Origin: an uncultured Bacilli bacterium
GTDB lineage: Bacteria; Bacillota_I; Bacilli_A; RF39; UBA660
Direction: 5' to 3'
Assembly: GCA_944350395.1 (NCBI GenBank)
Contig: CALVPA010000018.1
Location: 1-5,106, forward strand
DNA length: 5,106 nt
This document shows, in pieces, positions 1 to 5,106 of this stretch (within the stretch, counting starts at the first letter, position 1; every line of letters begins with the position of its first letter). The translations under genes were made by a program, and so were the position numbers. Below the pieces are notes generated by a model that was not told the origin of the DNA, searched no databases, and saw nothing but the letters and a program-made list of their open reading frames with translations.

Positions 1-2
1 GT

Positions 3-566
3 GATATAACAGAATTAGATTTAGAATATGAACTAGAAGATCCGCTTGCATCCATCGAAATAGAGGGAAATGAAAATTTTGTAGATGGAGAAAACCTCAT
101 AACTATAACGATAAAAGCGAGTGACGATTCAGACGAACAGATTTATGAAATAACGGTCAATAAAAATAGTGAAGAATCAAATGAAGTTGTCGAAGACGAA
201 AAAGAGGAAGAAAAAAAATCTAGTACATGGCTCGTCGCCCTTATTGTATTAATAATATTACTCATATCTGGTGGAGCAGGATTTATAATTTTTAAAAAGA
301 AAAAGGGTAAAGGCTCACCAAAAGTTAAAAAAGAGAAAAAAGAAAAAATAGTAGAAATCGAAGATAATACTGATTTAGACGATGAACTACCACAAATTAA
401 GGATGACGGAATTACAGAGATATTAAAAAATGAATTCTATGATGATGAAAAGACTACTACATATGATAAATCGCAGTTTTCTATGGATAGAGATGACGAC
501 TTTGCTAATGACAAAGAAGATGAAATAGAAAAGACTAAGGAATTCAATTTTAAAAATTTTAATTAG
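3..566 (+). CDS. C-terminal part of a cadherin-like beta-sandwich membrane protein (5' truncated)
   Basis: An open frame enters from the left edge and ends at TAG 564-566, leaving 187 visible residues and no start. The first ~55 residues end in the pattern IEGNENFVDGENLITITIKA followed by YEITVNK. This resembles the end of the Pfam cadherin-like beta-sandwich domain found in large surface proteins of clostridia. A short acidic linker (EDEKEEEKK) leads to one hydrophobic span at residues ~76-97 (nt 228-293), then a KKKKGKG stop-transfer run. The positive-inside rule puts the domain outside the cell and the ~90-residue tail inside. The tail is highly charged, first Lys-rich and then Asp/Glu-rich, and probably disordered. 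The role is unknown; adhesion or binding of a surface ligand is an inference from the fold. The missing N-terminus could carry cohesin-like or further beta-sandwich domains. The frame and the membrane span are secure; the domain name is a family-resemblance call. Confidence 0.75.
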   Translation, partial: DITELDLEYELEDPLASIEIEGNENFVDGENLITITIKASDDSDEQIYEITVNKNSEESNEVVEDEKEEEKKSSTWLVALIVLIILLISGGAGFIIFKKKKGKGSPKVKKEKKEKIVEIEDNTDLDDELPQIKDDGITEILKNEFYDDEKTTTYDKSQFSMDRDDDFANDKEDEIEKTKEFNFKNFN

Positions 567-599
567 GTTAACCAAAAAAGGTTGACCTATTTGTTTTAT
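564..599 (+). terminator. Rho-independent terminator of the surface-protein gene
   Basis: A 10-bp stem pairs 564-573 (TAGGTTAACC) with 580-589 (GGTTGACCTA), with one G-U wobble, around a six-A loop. It is followed by the T-rich stretch TTTGTTTTATT. The stem begins on the stop codon itself. Its 3' arm also holds the -35 box of the next promoter. Confidence 0.85.
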
Positions 600-610
600 T
601 ATGATATTAT
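582..610 (+). promoter_or_regulatory. Sigma-A type promoter for rpsP-khpA
   Basis: TTGACC (582-587) and TATTAT (605-610) are separated by exactly 17 bp, close to the consensus for the housekeeping sigma factor. Transcription would start near 616-618, giving a leader of about 20 nt before the rpsP ATG. The -35 box lies inside the 3' arm of the upstream terminator hairpin. Confidence 0.75.
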
Positions 611-625
611 TTTAGTGTGTGAAAC

Positions 626-630
626 GGAGG
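626..630 (+). promoter_or_regulatory. Ribosome binding site of rpsP
   Basis: GGAGG lies 7 nt before the ATG at 638. It is a near-consensus site and fixes the start of the S16 gene. Confidence 0.85.
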
Positions 631-637
631 GATAAAT

Positions 638-913
638 ATGGCAGTTAAACTAAGATTAAAGAGAATGGGTGCAAAATCTAGACCTTTTTATAGAATAGTT
701 GCAGCAGACTCTAGAAGTCCAAGAGATGGTAGATTTATCGAAACAGTTGGAACTTATAATCCAATTGCAAATGGAAGTCAAGTTACTATCGATGAAGAAA
801 AAGCTATGAAATGGCTAAATAACGGTGCAATTCCTACAGATACTGTTAGAAATATATTGAGTGCAAACGGAATTTGGGCTAAGTTTAAAAATACTAAAAA
901 AGAAGGAAAATAA
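638..913 (+). CDS. rpsP: 30S ribosomal protein S16
   Basis: This 91-residue protein has the typical S16 length and pattern: MAVKLRLKRMGAKSRPFYRI at the N-terminus, then RSPRDGRFIETVGTYNP and a NGAIPTDTVRNIL segment. S16 binds 16S rRNA and is needed for assembly of the 30S subunit. The Lys-rich C-terminal tail is usual. The start is fixed by GGAGG seven bases upstream and by the conserved N-terminal sequence. It is the first gene of a two-gene unit with khpA, whose ATG follows its TAA after 4 nt. In many Firmicutes the same pair is preceded by ffh and followed by rimM and trmD. Here neither side is conserved: a surface-protein gene lies upstream, and a terminator follows khpA. Identification is certain from the sequence pattern. 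Confidence 0.98.
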   Translation: MAVKLRLKRMGAKSRPFYRIVAADSRSPRDGRFIETVGTYNPIANGSQVTIDEEKAMKWLNNGAIPTDTVRNILSANGIWAKFKNTKKEGK

Positions 914-917
914 TTAA

Positions 918-1166
918 ATGGATGTAGTAAAGAAATTTTCCGAAGAGTTGATACTTGGTTTAGTTAAAAATCCCGATATAGTAAAAGTACAAGACTTTAC
1001 TGACGAAGATGGTTCTATCATTTTAGATATAATCGTTCACAGCGATGACATGGGTACTATAATCGGAAAATCTGGAAATATGATTAGAGCGATTAGAACT
1101 CTAGTGCAAGCTTGTGCATATAAACAAGGGATACATAAAATTAAAATTAATGTCGATTCTATCTAA
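918..1166 (+). CDS. khpA: KH-domain RNA-binding protein KhpA (YlqC family)
   Basis: This 82-residue protein is a single type II KH domain. The GKSG loop (residues 50-53, in the context TIIGKSGNMIRAIRTLV) is the GxxG motif that contacts single-stranded RNA. Length and sequence match the KhpA/YlqC family. In streptococci and other Gram-positives, KhpA forms a complex with KhpB (Jag/EloR), binds many transcripts and influences cell elongation and division; khpB is not in this window. The gene follows rpsP by 4 nt and is probably cotranscribed with it. The likely binding site AGAAGGA (901-907) lies within the last codons of rpsP, about 10 nt from the ATG. A hairpin terminator starts at its stop codon, so rimM and trmD, which often follow in Firmicutes, are not part of this unit. 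Confidence 0.93.
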   Translation: MDVVKKFSEELILGLVKNPDIVKVQDFTDEDGSIILDIIVHSDDMGTIIGKSGNMIRAIRTLVQACAYKQGIHKIKINVDSI

Positions 1167-1188
1167 GACCTCATAACGGTCTTTTTTT
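1165..1188 (+). terminator. Rho-independent terminator after khpA
   Basis: A 6-bp stem, AAGACC (1165-1170) with GGTCTT (1178-1183), encloses a 7-nt loop and runs into seven Ts (1182-1188). It starts within the khpA stop codon and ends the rpsP-khpA transcript. Confidence 0.85.
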
Positions 1189-1198
1189 ATTGAAATAC

Positions 1199-1227
1199 TT
1201 TACTAAAATTTTAGTTTATTATATAAT
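1199..1227 (+). promoter_or_regulatory. Putative promoter of ftsK
   Basis: TTTACT (1199-1204) and a perfect TATAAT (1222-1227) are spaced by 17 bp. Transcription would start near 1233-1235, only 11-13 nt before the ATG at 1246. The Shine-Dalgarno sequence would then lie at the extreme 5' end of the message. The -35 box is a weak match (4 of 6), so this call depends mainly on the -10 box and spacing. Confidence 0.6.
1202..1215. repeat. Perfect 14-bp palindrome within the ftsK promoter
   Basis: ACTAAAATTTTAGT equals its own reverse complement. It covers half of the -35 box and most of the spacer of the ftsK promoter. Such a position suits a dimeric repressor, but no specific regulator can be named. 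Perfect A/T-rich palindromes also arise by chance in such DNA. Confidence 0.5.
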
Positions 1228-1233
1228 ATTTAT

Positions 1234-1238
1234 GGTGA
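1234..1238 (+). promoter_or_regulatory. Ribosome binding site of ftsK
   Basis: GGTGA lies 7 nt before the ATG at 1246. It supports this start over an out-of-frame ATG at 1232. Confidence 0.7.
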
Positions 1239-1245
1239 AGTTAAG

Positions 1246-3495
1246 ATGGCAAAGAAAAAAACTAGCAAAAATAGTGTCAAAAAAGATGAGTCATATAGTG
1301 CAGAATTATGGGGTGTCATTTTAATCCTCGTCGGTATTATGGGTTTTGGTTCTTTTGGGCCTGTCGGTGAAGTAATAAGAGGTTTTGCGATATTCTTAAT
1401 GGGTACTTGGTATGTATTCGCTCTTTTTGCATGTATCGTATCTGGTGCTTATATGATGATTAAGAGAAAAAAACCCAATTATTGGACGATAAAACTAATC
1501 GGGTTTTATATGATTATGCTCGCTTTACTCGTCTATTCACACATGGAATACGCTATACAGGAAAATTTAAACGGTAAAGAAATAATTGAAGCGACTATAA
1601 ATAATTTTATGGATTCGGGAATCGATTATACAGTAAACTCTGGTGGAGGTATAATCGGGGGAATATTTACAATCGCGTTTACCAAGTTATTCGATTACGA
1701 TGGAACGAAGATAGTCCTAGTTGTACTTTCCGCTTTAGGTATAATACTTACATTTAACATAAATCTAGGCGACTTAGTGGGCAAAATTAAAAAAATGTTT
1801 GGTAAGATGAAAATAGAAAATGATAATGATGAAGAAGTTACTGATGACGGAAGAGTTAAATCTAAATTGTTCGGTAAAAAGGAAAGAAGCATAGAAGATA
1901 CAGTATGTACAGAATCCTTAGAAAACGTCAAAGTCTATTCGAATATGGGAGAACTTTTGGAACAAAACAACCATAGTAAGCAGGAAGAACAGTTATCTAT
2001 GGAGTTAAATAATCAAGAGAGAATAGAATTTACAGATGATAGTGCTAAGACAAATAAAAATTATACTTTACCTACTTTAGATATACTCGATAAAATAAAA
2101 CCACAAGGTAAAGTAAACTCTACAGAGTTTTTACAGTCTAATAAGGCAGCTTTAGAGAGAGTGCTAAACGATTTCCAAATAAACGGCAGAGTAGTGGAAA
2201 TACATGAAGGACCTGCTGTTACACAATTTGAGGTAGAGATTAAAGCGGGAACAAAGGTCAGTAGAATTACTAGTATTAATAAAGAAATTGCTCTTGCTCT
2301 AGCTGCAAGAGACGTGCGTATACAAGCACCGATTCCAGGAAAGAGTACTGTCGGTATAGAGATACCGAATAGCAAAATAGCTTCTGTTCTTATTAGAGAA
2401 GTTTTGAGTAGACCGACAAAAGATTCTGTTAGCGCAAAAATTCCTGTTGCTCTGGGAAAAGATCTTATGGGGCAAATTAAATGGGCAGATATCTCTAAAA
2501 TGCCACACTTACTTGTCGCTGGTTCTACTGGTTCTGGTAAATCAGTATGTATCAACAGTTTTATTGCTACCATACTGATGACTAAGAGACCGGATGAAGT
2601 AAAACTAGTTCTAGTTGACCCTAAAAAGGTAGAACTTTCTAATTATAATGGAATACCTCATCTACTATGGCCCGTTGTTACTGATCCTAAAAAAGCGAGT
2701 GCTGCACTTCAAAAAGTAGTAGCAATGATGGAAGACAGATACGATAAATTTAGTGAATGCGGCGTTAAAAATATAGCTGGATACAATGAATGGGTCGATA
2801 AACAGAATAGTGGTTCCGATAAAGAACTCATTCCCAAAATGTTCTATTTAGTCGTCATCATCGATGAACTTGCAGACTTAATGGTCGTTGCAAGCAAAGA
2901 AGTCGAAGACTCTATCATGAGAATAACGCAGATGGCAAGAGCTGCTGGTATCCATCTAATCGTTGCTACTCAAAGGCCATCTACGGATGTAATTACGGGA
3001 GTTGTCAAAGCAAACATTCCTTCTCGAATAGCATTTGCTGTTGCTAGCCAAATAGATTCTAGGACTATATTAGATATGGGTGGAGCCGAAAAACTATTAG
3101 GCAAAGGTGATATGCTATATTTACCTATGGGAGAAAACATTCCCACTAGAATTCAAGGAAATTTTATAAGCGATAATGAAATCGAACGCTTGATAAAATA
3201 TGTTAGTAATGAGCAAGCTGCTTCTTACGATACATCTTATGACGAAGTAGTCGATAATCACATGGCAGGCGAAAATAGTGAACGAGAGGAATACGACGAC
3301 CCACTATACGATCAGATAGTCGAGTTTGCAGTGCAAACTGGTAAAATAAGCGCTAGTCTTATTCAAAGAAGATTTAAAGTCGGATATAATAGAGCTGCTA
3401 GAATTGTAGACTTATTAGAGGAAAGAGGCATAGTTGGTCCTCAAAACGGTTCTAAACCTAGAGAAGTACTCGTTAAAATAGAAAATCAAGAATAA
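1246..3495 (+). CDS. ftsK: DNA translocase FtsK/SpoIIIE
   Basis: This complete 749-residue protein is a septum-anchored, ATP-driven motor that pumps double-stranded DNA and clears the chromosome from the closing division site. After a Lys-rich start come hydrophobic spans at ~20-38, 47-72, 82-98, 133-149 and 155-171, then a fairly short charged linker (~180-270). The alpha/beta motor follows, with Walker A GSTGSGKS (426-433), Walker B VVIIDELADLM (acidic D540, E541), and TQMARAAGIHLIVATQRPST downstream. The C-terminal winged-helix gamma domain (~683-746) retains RRFKVGYNRAARIVDLLEER, the part that reads polarised chromosome motifs. Size resembles clostridial and SpoIIIE-type proteins rather than the much longer E. 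coli FtsK. The sequence alone does not say whether the host sporulates. The gene stands alone between its own promoter and that of ireB. Confidence 0.96.
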   Translation: MAKKKTSKNSVKKDESYSAELWGVILILVGIMGFGSFGPVGEVIRGFAIFLMGTWYVFALFACIVSGAYMMIKRKKPNYWTIKLIGFYMIMLALLVYSHMEYAIQENLNGKEIIEATINNFMDSGIDYTVNSGGGIIGGIFTIAFTKLFDYDGTKIVLVVLSALGIILTFNINLGDLVGKIKKMFGKMKIENDNDEEVTDDGRVKSKLFGKKERSIEDTVCTESLENVKVYSNMGELLEQNNHSKQEEQLSMELNNQERIEFTDDSAKTNKNYTLPTLDILDKIKPQGKVNSTEFLQSNKAALERVLNDFQINGRVVEIHEGPAVTQFEVEIKAGTKVSRITSINKEIALALAARDVRIQAPIPGKSTVGIEIPNSKIASVLIREVLSRPTKDSVSAKIPVALGKDLMGQIKWADISKMPHLLVAGSTGSGKSVCINSFIATILMTKRPDEVKLVLVDPKKVELSNYNGIPHLLWPVVTDPKKASAALQKVVAMMEDRYDKFSECGVKNIAGYNEWVDKQNSGSDKELIPKMFYLVVIIDELADLMVVASKEVEDSIMRITQMARAAGIHLIVATQRPSTDVITGVVKANIPSRIAFAVASQIDSRTILDMGGAEKLLGKGDMLYLPMGENIPTRIQGNFISDNEIERLIKYVSNEQAASYDTSYDEVVDNHMAGENSEREEYDDPLYDQIVEFAVQTGKISASLIQRRFKVGYNRAARIVDLLEERGIVGPQNGSKPREVLVKIENQE

Positions 3496-3503
3496 AAAGG
3501 GAC

Positions 3504-3532
3504 TTGAGCAAAATAAGTGTTTTTGCTAAAAT
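3504..3532 (+). promoter_or_regulatory. Extended -10 promoter for the ireB-ruvX-DUF1292-mltG operon
   Basis: TTGAGC (3504-3509) and TAAAAT (3527-3532) are 17 bp apart. The -10 box is preceded by TGC (3524-3526), an extended -10 element. Transcription would start near 3538-3540, about 15 nt before the ireB ATG. There is no U-run terminator between ftsK and ireB, so read-through from ftsK may also contribute. Confidence 0.65.
3507..3527. repeat. Inverted repeat overlapping the ireB promoter
   Basis: AGCAAAA (3507-3513) and TTTTGCT (3521-3527) are perfect 7-bp inverted arms around a 7-nt spacer, linking the -35 and -10 boxes. It is followed by AAAATTATTA rather than a T-run, so it is not a terminator on this strand. 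It could be an operator for a dimeric regulator. Confidence 0.5.
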
Positions 3533-3542
3533 TATTACGACG

Positions 3543-3549
3543 AGGTGAG
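3543..3549 (+). promoter_or_regulatory. Ribosome binding site of ireB
   Basis: AGGTGAG lies 5 nt before the ATG at 3555. It is a strong site that fixes the short N-terminus of IreB. Confidence 0.8.
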
Positions 3550-3554
3550 ACAAA

Positions 3555-3794
3555 ATGTATGAAACAAGATTATTTAATGTCGAAGAATTAGAGACAGCTT
3601 TGGTTCAAAAGACACTTACAGAAATATATGATGCGCTTGAAGAGAGGGGTTATAATCCGATTAATCAACTTGTAGGATATCTTTTAAGTGGTGATCCAGG
3701 ATATATTTCGAGTTATAAAGATTCTAGAAAGAAGATAACGAGCATAGAACGTGCTAAAATACTCGAAGCGTTGCTCAAAAATTATATAAAATGA
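3555..3794 (+). CDS. ireB: IreB family regulatory phosphoprotein (UPF0297/DUF965)
   Basis: This 79-residue protein matches the IreB/YrzL family through the core GYNPINQLVGYLLSGDPGYI (residues ~32-51) and the C-terminal helix ERAKILEALLKNYIK. In Enterococcus faecalis, IreB is a substrate of the PASTA-domain Ser/Thr kinase IreK and negatively influences intrinsic cephalosporin resistance, which ties it to the cell-wall stress response. From memory, its phosphorylated threonines lie near the N-terminus within FTDETVRF. Here the protein begins MYETRLF, so only T4 in the ETRLF context has a counterpart. The start is set by AGGTGAG five bases upstream. It heads the ireB-ruvX-DUF1292-mltG unit, and its TGA overlaps the ruvX ATG by 4 nt. 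In many clostridia alaS precedes ireB; here ftsK does. The family call is firm; function in this host is inferred. Confidence 0.93.
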   Translation: MYETRLFNVEELETALVQKTLTEIYDALEERGYNPINQLVGYLLSGDPGYISSYKDSRKKITSIERAKILEALLKNYIK

Positions 3795-4219
3795 GAATAC
3801 TTGGATTAGACTTAGGAACTAAAACTTTGGGTGTTGCACTAACCGATAGACAGGGTTTGATATCGAATCCTCTTAAAACTATCAAATTTAGAGACTATGC
3901 TGATTTAATTAGGCCTATAAAAGAATTGATAGAAAATCATAATATAAAGGAGATTGCTCTAGGATTACCTAAAAATATGGACAATTCACTCGGATTTGCA
4001 TCCAATCGCAGTATAGAATTTAAAGATATGTTAGAAAAACACATAGACATTCCAATAATATTAGTAGATGAAAGGCTTTCTACTGTAGAAGCTGAAAAGT
4101 ATCTCATCAATTCCGATATGAGTAGAAAAAAGAGAAAAGAAGTCATCGATGCAGTGGCAGCAAGTGTGATTTTGAACACATATATAAGGATGAAAGGAAA
4201 TAAAGAGAATGAAAAGTGA
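3791..4219 (+). CDS. ruvX: YqgF/RuvX family nuclease, putative Holliday junction resolvase
   Basis: This 142-residue protein has the usual family length and an RNase H-like fold signature. It begins MRILGLDLGTKTLGVALTD with the first acidic residue D7, then has IALGLPKNMDNS (55-66), VDERLSTVEAE (92-102) with D93/E94, and a late RKEVIDAVAA with D120. These acidic positions would coordinate the catalytic metal ions. Family members have been assigned Holliday-junction resolution and, in E. coli YqgF, a role linked to 16S rRNA 5' end processing; which applies here cannot be told from sequence. The ATG overlaps the ireB stop in an ATGA, a classic sign of translational coupling. The last 11 nt overlap the next gene. 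The C-terminus after residue ~131 is a short Lys/Asn/Glu tail. Confidence 0.93.
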   Translation: MRILGLDLGTKTLGVALTDRQGLISNPLKTIKFRDYADLIRPIKELIENHNIKEIALGLPKNMDNSLGFASNRSIEFKDMLEKHIDIPIILVDERLSTVEAEKYLINSDMSRKKRKEVIDAVAASVILNTYIRMKGNKENEK

Positions 4220-4511
4220 AAACAAAAATATATTTACGATGACAAACGATAAAGGAGAATCTATGCAGTGTGAAGTTATACTCACGATAGATTCAGACGA
4301 ATATGGAAAGAGTTACATAGTATACACAGATCACAGTATGGATGACGAAGGAAATATAAAAACTTATGCGAGCATATATGACCCTACCGGTGCTAGTCTA
4401 GATTTAAAACCTGTTACGACTGACGAAGAGTGGGATATGATCGAAAGCGTGTTAGCAAGTGCTCAAAAACAAGTCATAAAAGATGAGAGAGAAGACCAAG
4501 AGGCTAATTAA
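4209..4511 (+). CDS. DUF1292 (YrzB-like) protein of unknown function
   Basis: This 100-residue acidic protein has the DUF1292 pattern: ITDx-type N-terminal strand (FTMTNDKGESMQCEV), IDSDEYGKSYIVYTD (residues ~27-41), YASIYDP, and the closing TDEEWDMIESVL. It resembles Bacillus YrzB, whose biochemical role is not known; there are no membrane segments or catalytic motifs. The gene sits in the conserved neighbourhood ireB-ruvX-DUF1292, which in itself supports the family. Its ATG lies inside ruvX (11-nt overlap) behind AAAGGA (4193-4198). A better-looking site, AAAGGAG (4251-4257), precedes an in-frame ATG at 4263. Starting there would remove the first conserved strand, so 4209 is preferred. A highly charged C-terminal tail (KDEREDQEAN) follows the domain. 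Confidence 0.88.
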   Translation: MKSENKNIFTMTNDKGESMQCEVILTIDSDEYGKSYIVYTDHSMDDEGNIKTYASIYDPTGASLDLKPVTTDEEWDMIESVLASAQKQVIKDEREDQEAN

Positions 4512-4513
4512 TA

Positions 4514-5106
4514 ATGAAGAAAAAAAGAATTATTCTTATTAGTATAGGAATCTTGGCTTTTTTGTTGCTTATACTACTTAGTGGATTATTATACTATAAA
4601 ATAAGTTTATCATGTATAGATAAAGAAGCTAAAGATAATATCGAATTTACAATAAATTCTGGAGAGGTGACTTCTAACATCATAGATAACTTAGAAGATG
4701 CTGGCCTCATAAAGAATGCTTTTACTCTCAAAATATATGCTAAACTTAATCCTGGGCTTCCAAAGGCAGGTACTTACGTATTTTCAAAAGCGATGAGTGC
4801 AAAAGAAATATACGAGTCAATAATTTCTGGAAAAACTACGAATGATACTGTATGGTTAACGATTGTAGAGGGGAAAAGACTATCTTATATTGTAAATCAA
4901 ATATCTTCAAATTTTGGCTATAGCGAAGAAGAAATATATGATGTATTAGATAATAAAGATTATTTAAACGAATTAATTGAAAAGTACGACATTTTAACTA
5001 TCGATATTTTAAACGAAAAGATATATCATCCACTAGAAGGATATCTCTTCGCGGATACTTACGAATTTATGAAAGACGCTTCTATAAAAGAAATCGTCGA
5101 GAAGAT
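4514..5106 (+). CDS. mltG: Endolytic transglycosylase MltG (YceG-like), 3' truncated by window edge
   Basis: The visible part is 197 codons with no stop. MKKKR is followed by one membrane anchor (residues ~6-28), placing the rest outside the cell. Residues ~44-106 form the LysM-like subdomain: INSGEVTSNIIDNLEDAGLI, then KAGTYVFSKAMSAKEIYESI and a SGK turn. LTIVEGKRLSYIVNQI (115-130) opens the catalytic domain, and HPLEGYLFADTYEF (172-185) is the family hallmark. MltG cleaves nascent peptidoglycan strands near the membrane and is thought to set glycan length. The catalytic glutamate, in an xSIIExE-type motif further on, lies beyond the window. The family usually has LEGYLFPDTY; here Ala replaces that Pro. 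The start ATG is 2 nt after the DUF1292 stop, with AAGAGG (4498-4503) as a modest ribosome binding site. It is the last visible gene of the ireB operon. Confidence 0.93.
   Translation, partial: MKKKRIILISIGILAFLLLILLSGLLYYKISLSCIDKEAKDNIEFTINSGEVTSNIIDNLEDAGLIKNAFTLKIYAKLNPGLPKAGTYVFSKAMSAKEIYESIISGKTTNDTVWLTIVEGKRLSYIVNQISSNFGYSEEEIYDVLDNKDYLNELIEKYDILTIDILNEKIYHPLEGYLFADTYEFMKDASIKEIVEK

Noticed and set aside
1232..1324. Out-of-frame 30-codon ORF starting 14 nt before ftsK
   Set aside because: It begins at or before the predicted transcription start, lacks a ribosome binding site and overlaps the conserved ftsK start in another frame; likely chance.
2061..2573. 170-codon minus-strand open frame inside ftsK
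   Set aside because: It lies opposite the conserved alpha/beta motor region of ftsK; its composition mirrors that gene, with no promoter or binding site. The smaller minus-strand frames within ftsK, ruvX and DUF1292 were rejected for the same reason.
3507..3527. Hairpin after ftsK as an intrinsic terminator
   Set aside because: The stem is A/T-rich and followed by AAAATTATTA, not a T-run, on the + strand. It coincides with promoter boxes, so it was listed as an operator candidate instead.
4263..4511. Shorter DUF1292 start at ATG 4263 behind AAAGGAG (4251-4257)
   Set aside because: The site is stronger than that of 4209, but the shorter form loses the conserved N-terminal strand (FTMTNDKGES) of the family. 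An internal second product cannot be excluded.
4604..4615. Lipobox-like cysteine after the MltG membrane anchor (ISLSC, C34)
   Set aside because: The -3 position is Ser rather than Leu, and the hydrophobic segment ends earlier; MltG is normally an uncleaved membrane-anchored protein.
1..5106. Riboswitches, T-boxes, tRNAs, CRISPR arrays, insertion sequences, attachment sites
   Set aside because: All intergenic gaps are under 80 nt and explained by terminators, promoters and ribosome binding sites; no repeats or structured leaders of these types were seen.

Overview
The window is a low-GC, tightly packed stretch of a Gram-positive, Firmicutes-type chromosome with every gene on the + strand. 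The likely host is an anaerobic clostridial or tissierellial bacterium. This rests on A/T-rich codon use (many ATA and AGA codons), strong purine-rich ribosome binding sites, U-run hairpin terminators, and the Firmicutes families IreB, KhpA and a YrzB-like DUF1292 protein. The genus cannot be fixed from the sequence alone; a Peptoniphilaceae-like host is only a guess. The standard genetic code fits, with TAA, TAG and TGA all used as stops.

Layout: (1) 3-566 is the 3' end of a surface protein: the end of a cadherin-like beta-sandwich domain, one membrane span and a highly charged cytoplasmic tail. (2) A hairpin terminator at the end of that gene is interleaved with a strong promoter for a two-gene unit, rpsP (ribosomal protein S16) and khpA (KH-domain RNA-binding protein). 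That unit closes with a second terminator. (3) ftsK/spoIIIE (749 aa, complete) has its own promoter, which overlaps a perfect 14-bp palindrome and implies an unusually short leader. (4) A further promoter, again overlapping an inverted repeat, precedes ireB-ruvX-DUF1292-mltG. These four genes are joined by a 4-nt overlap, an 11-nt overlap and a 2-nt gap, so they almost certainly form one operon. mltG runs off the right edge before its catalytic region.

Functionally, the window joins translation and RNA binding (S16, KhpA), chromosome segregation at the septum (FtsK), a cell-wall-stress phosphoprotein (IreB), a YqgF-family nuclease (RuvX) and a peptidoglycan terminating transglycosylase (MltG). 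All are well-known families, and I see no mobile element, CRISPR array, tRNA or rRNA. The more interesting points are the gene order (no ffh, rimM, trmD or alaS in the places where many Firmicutes have them), the compact terminator/promoter and palindrome/promoter overlaps, and an IreB with a shortened N-terminus. I did not find a convincing new biological system.
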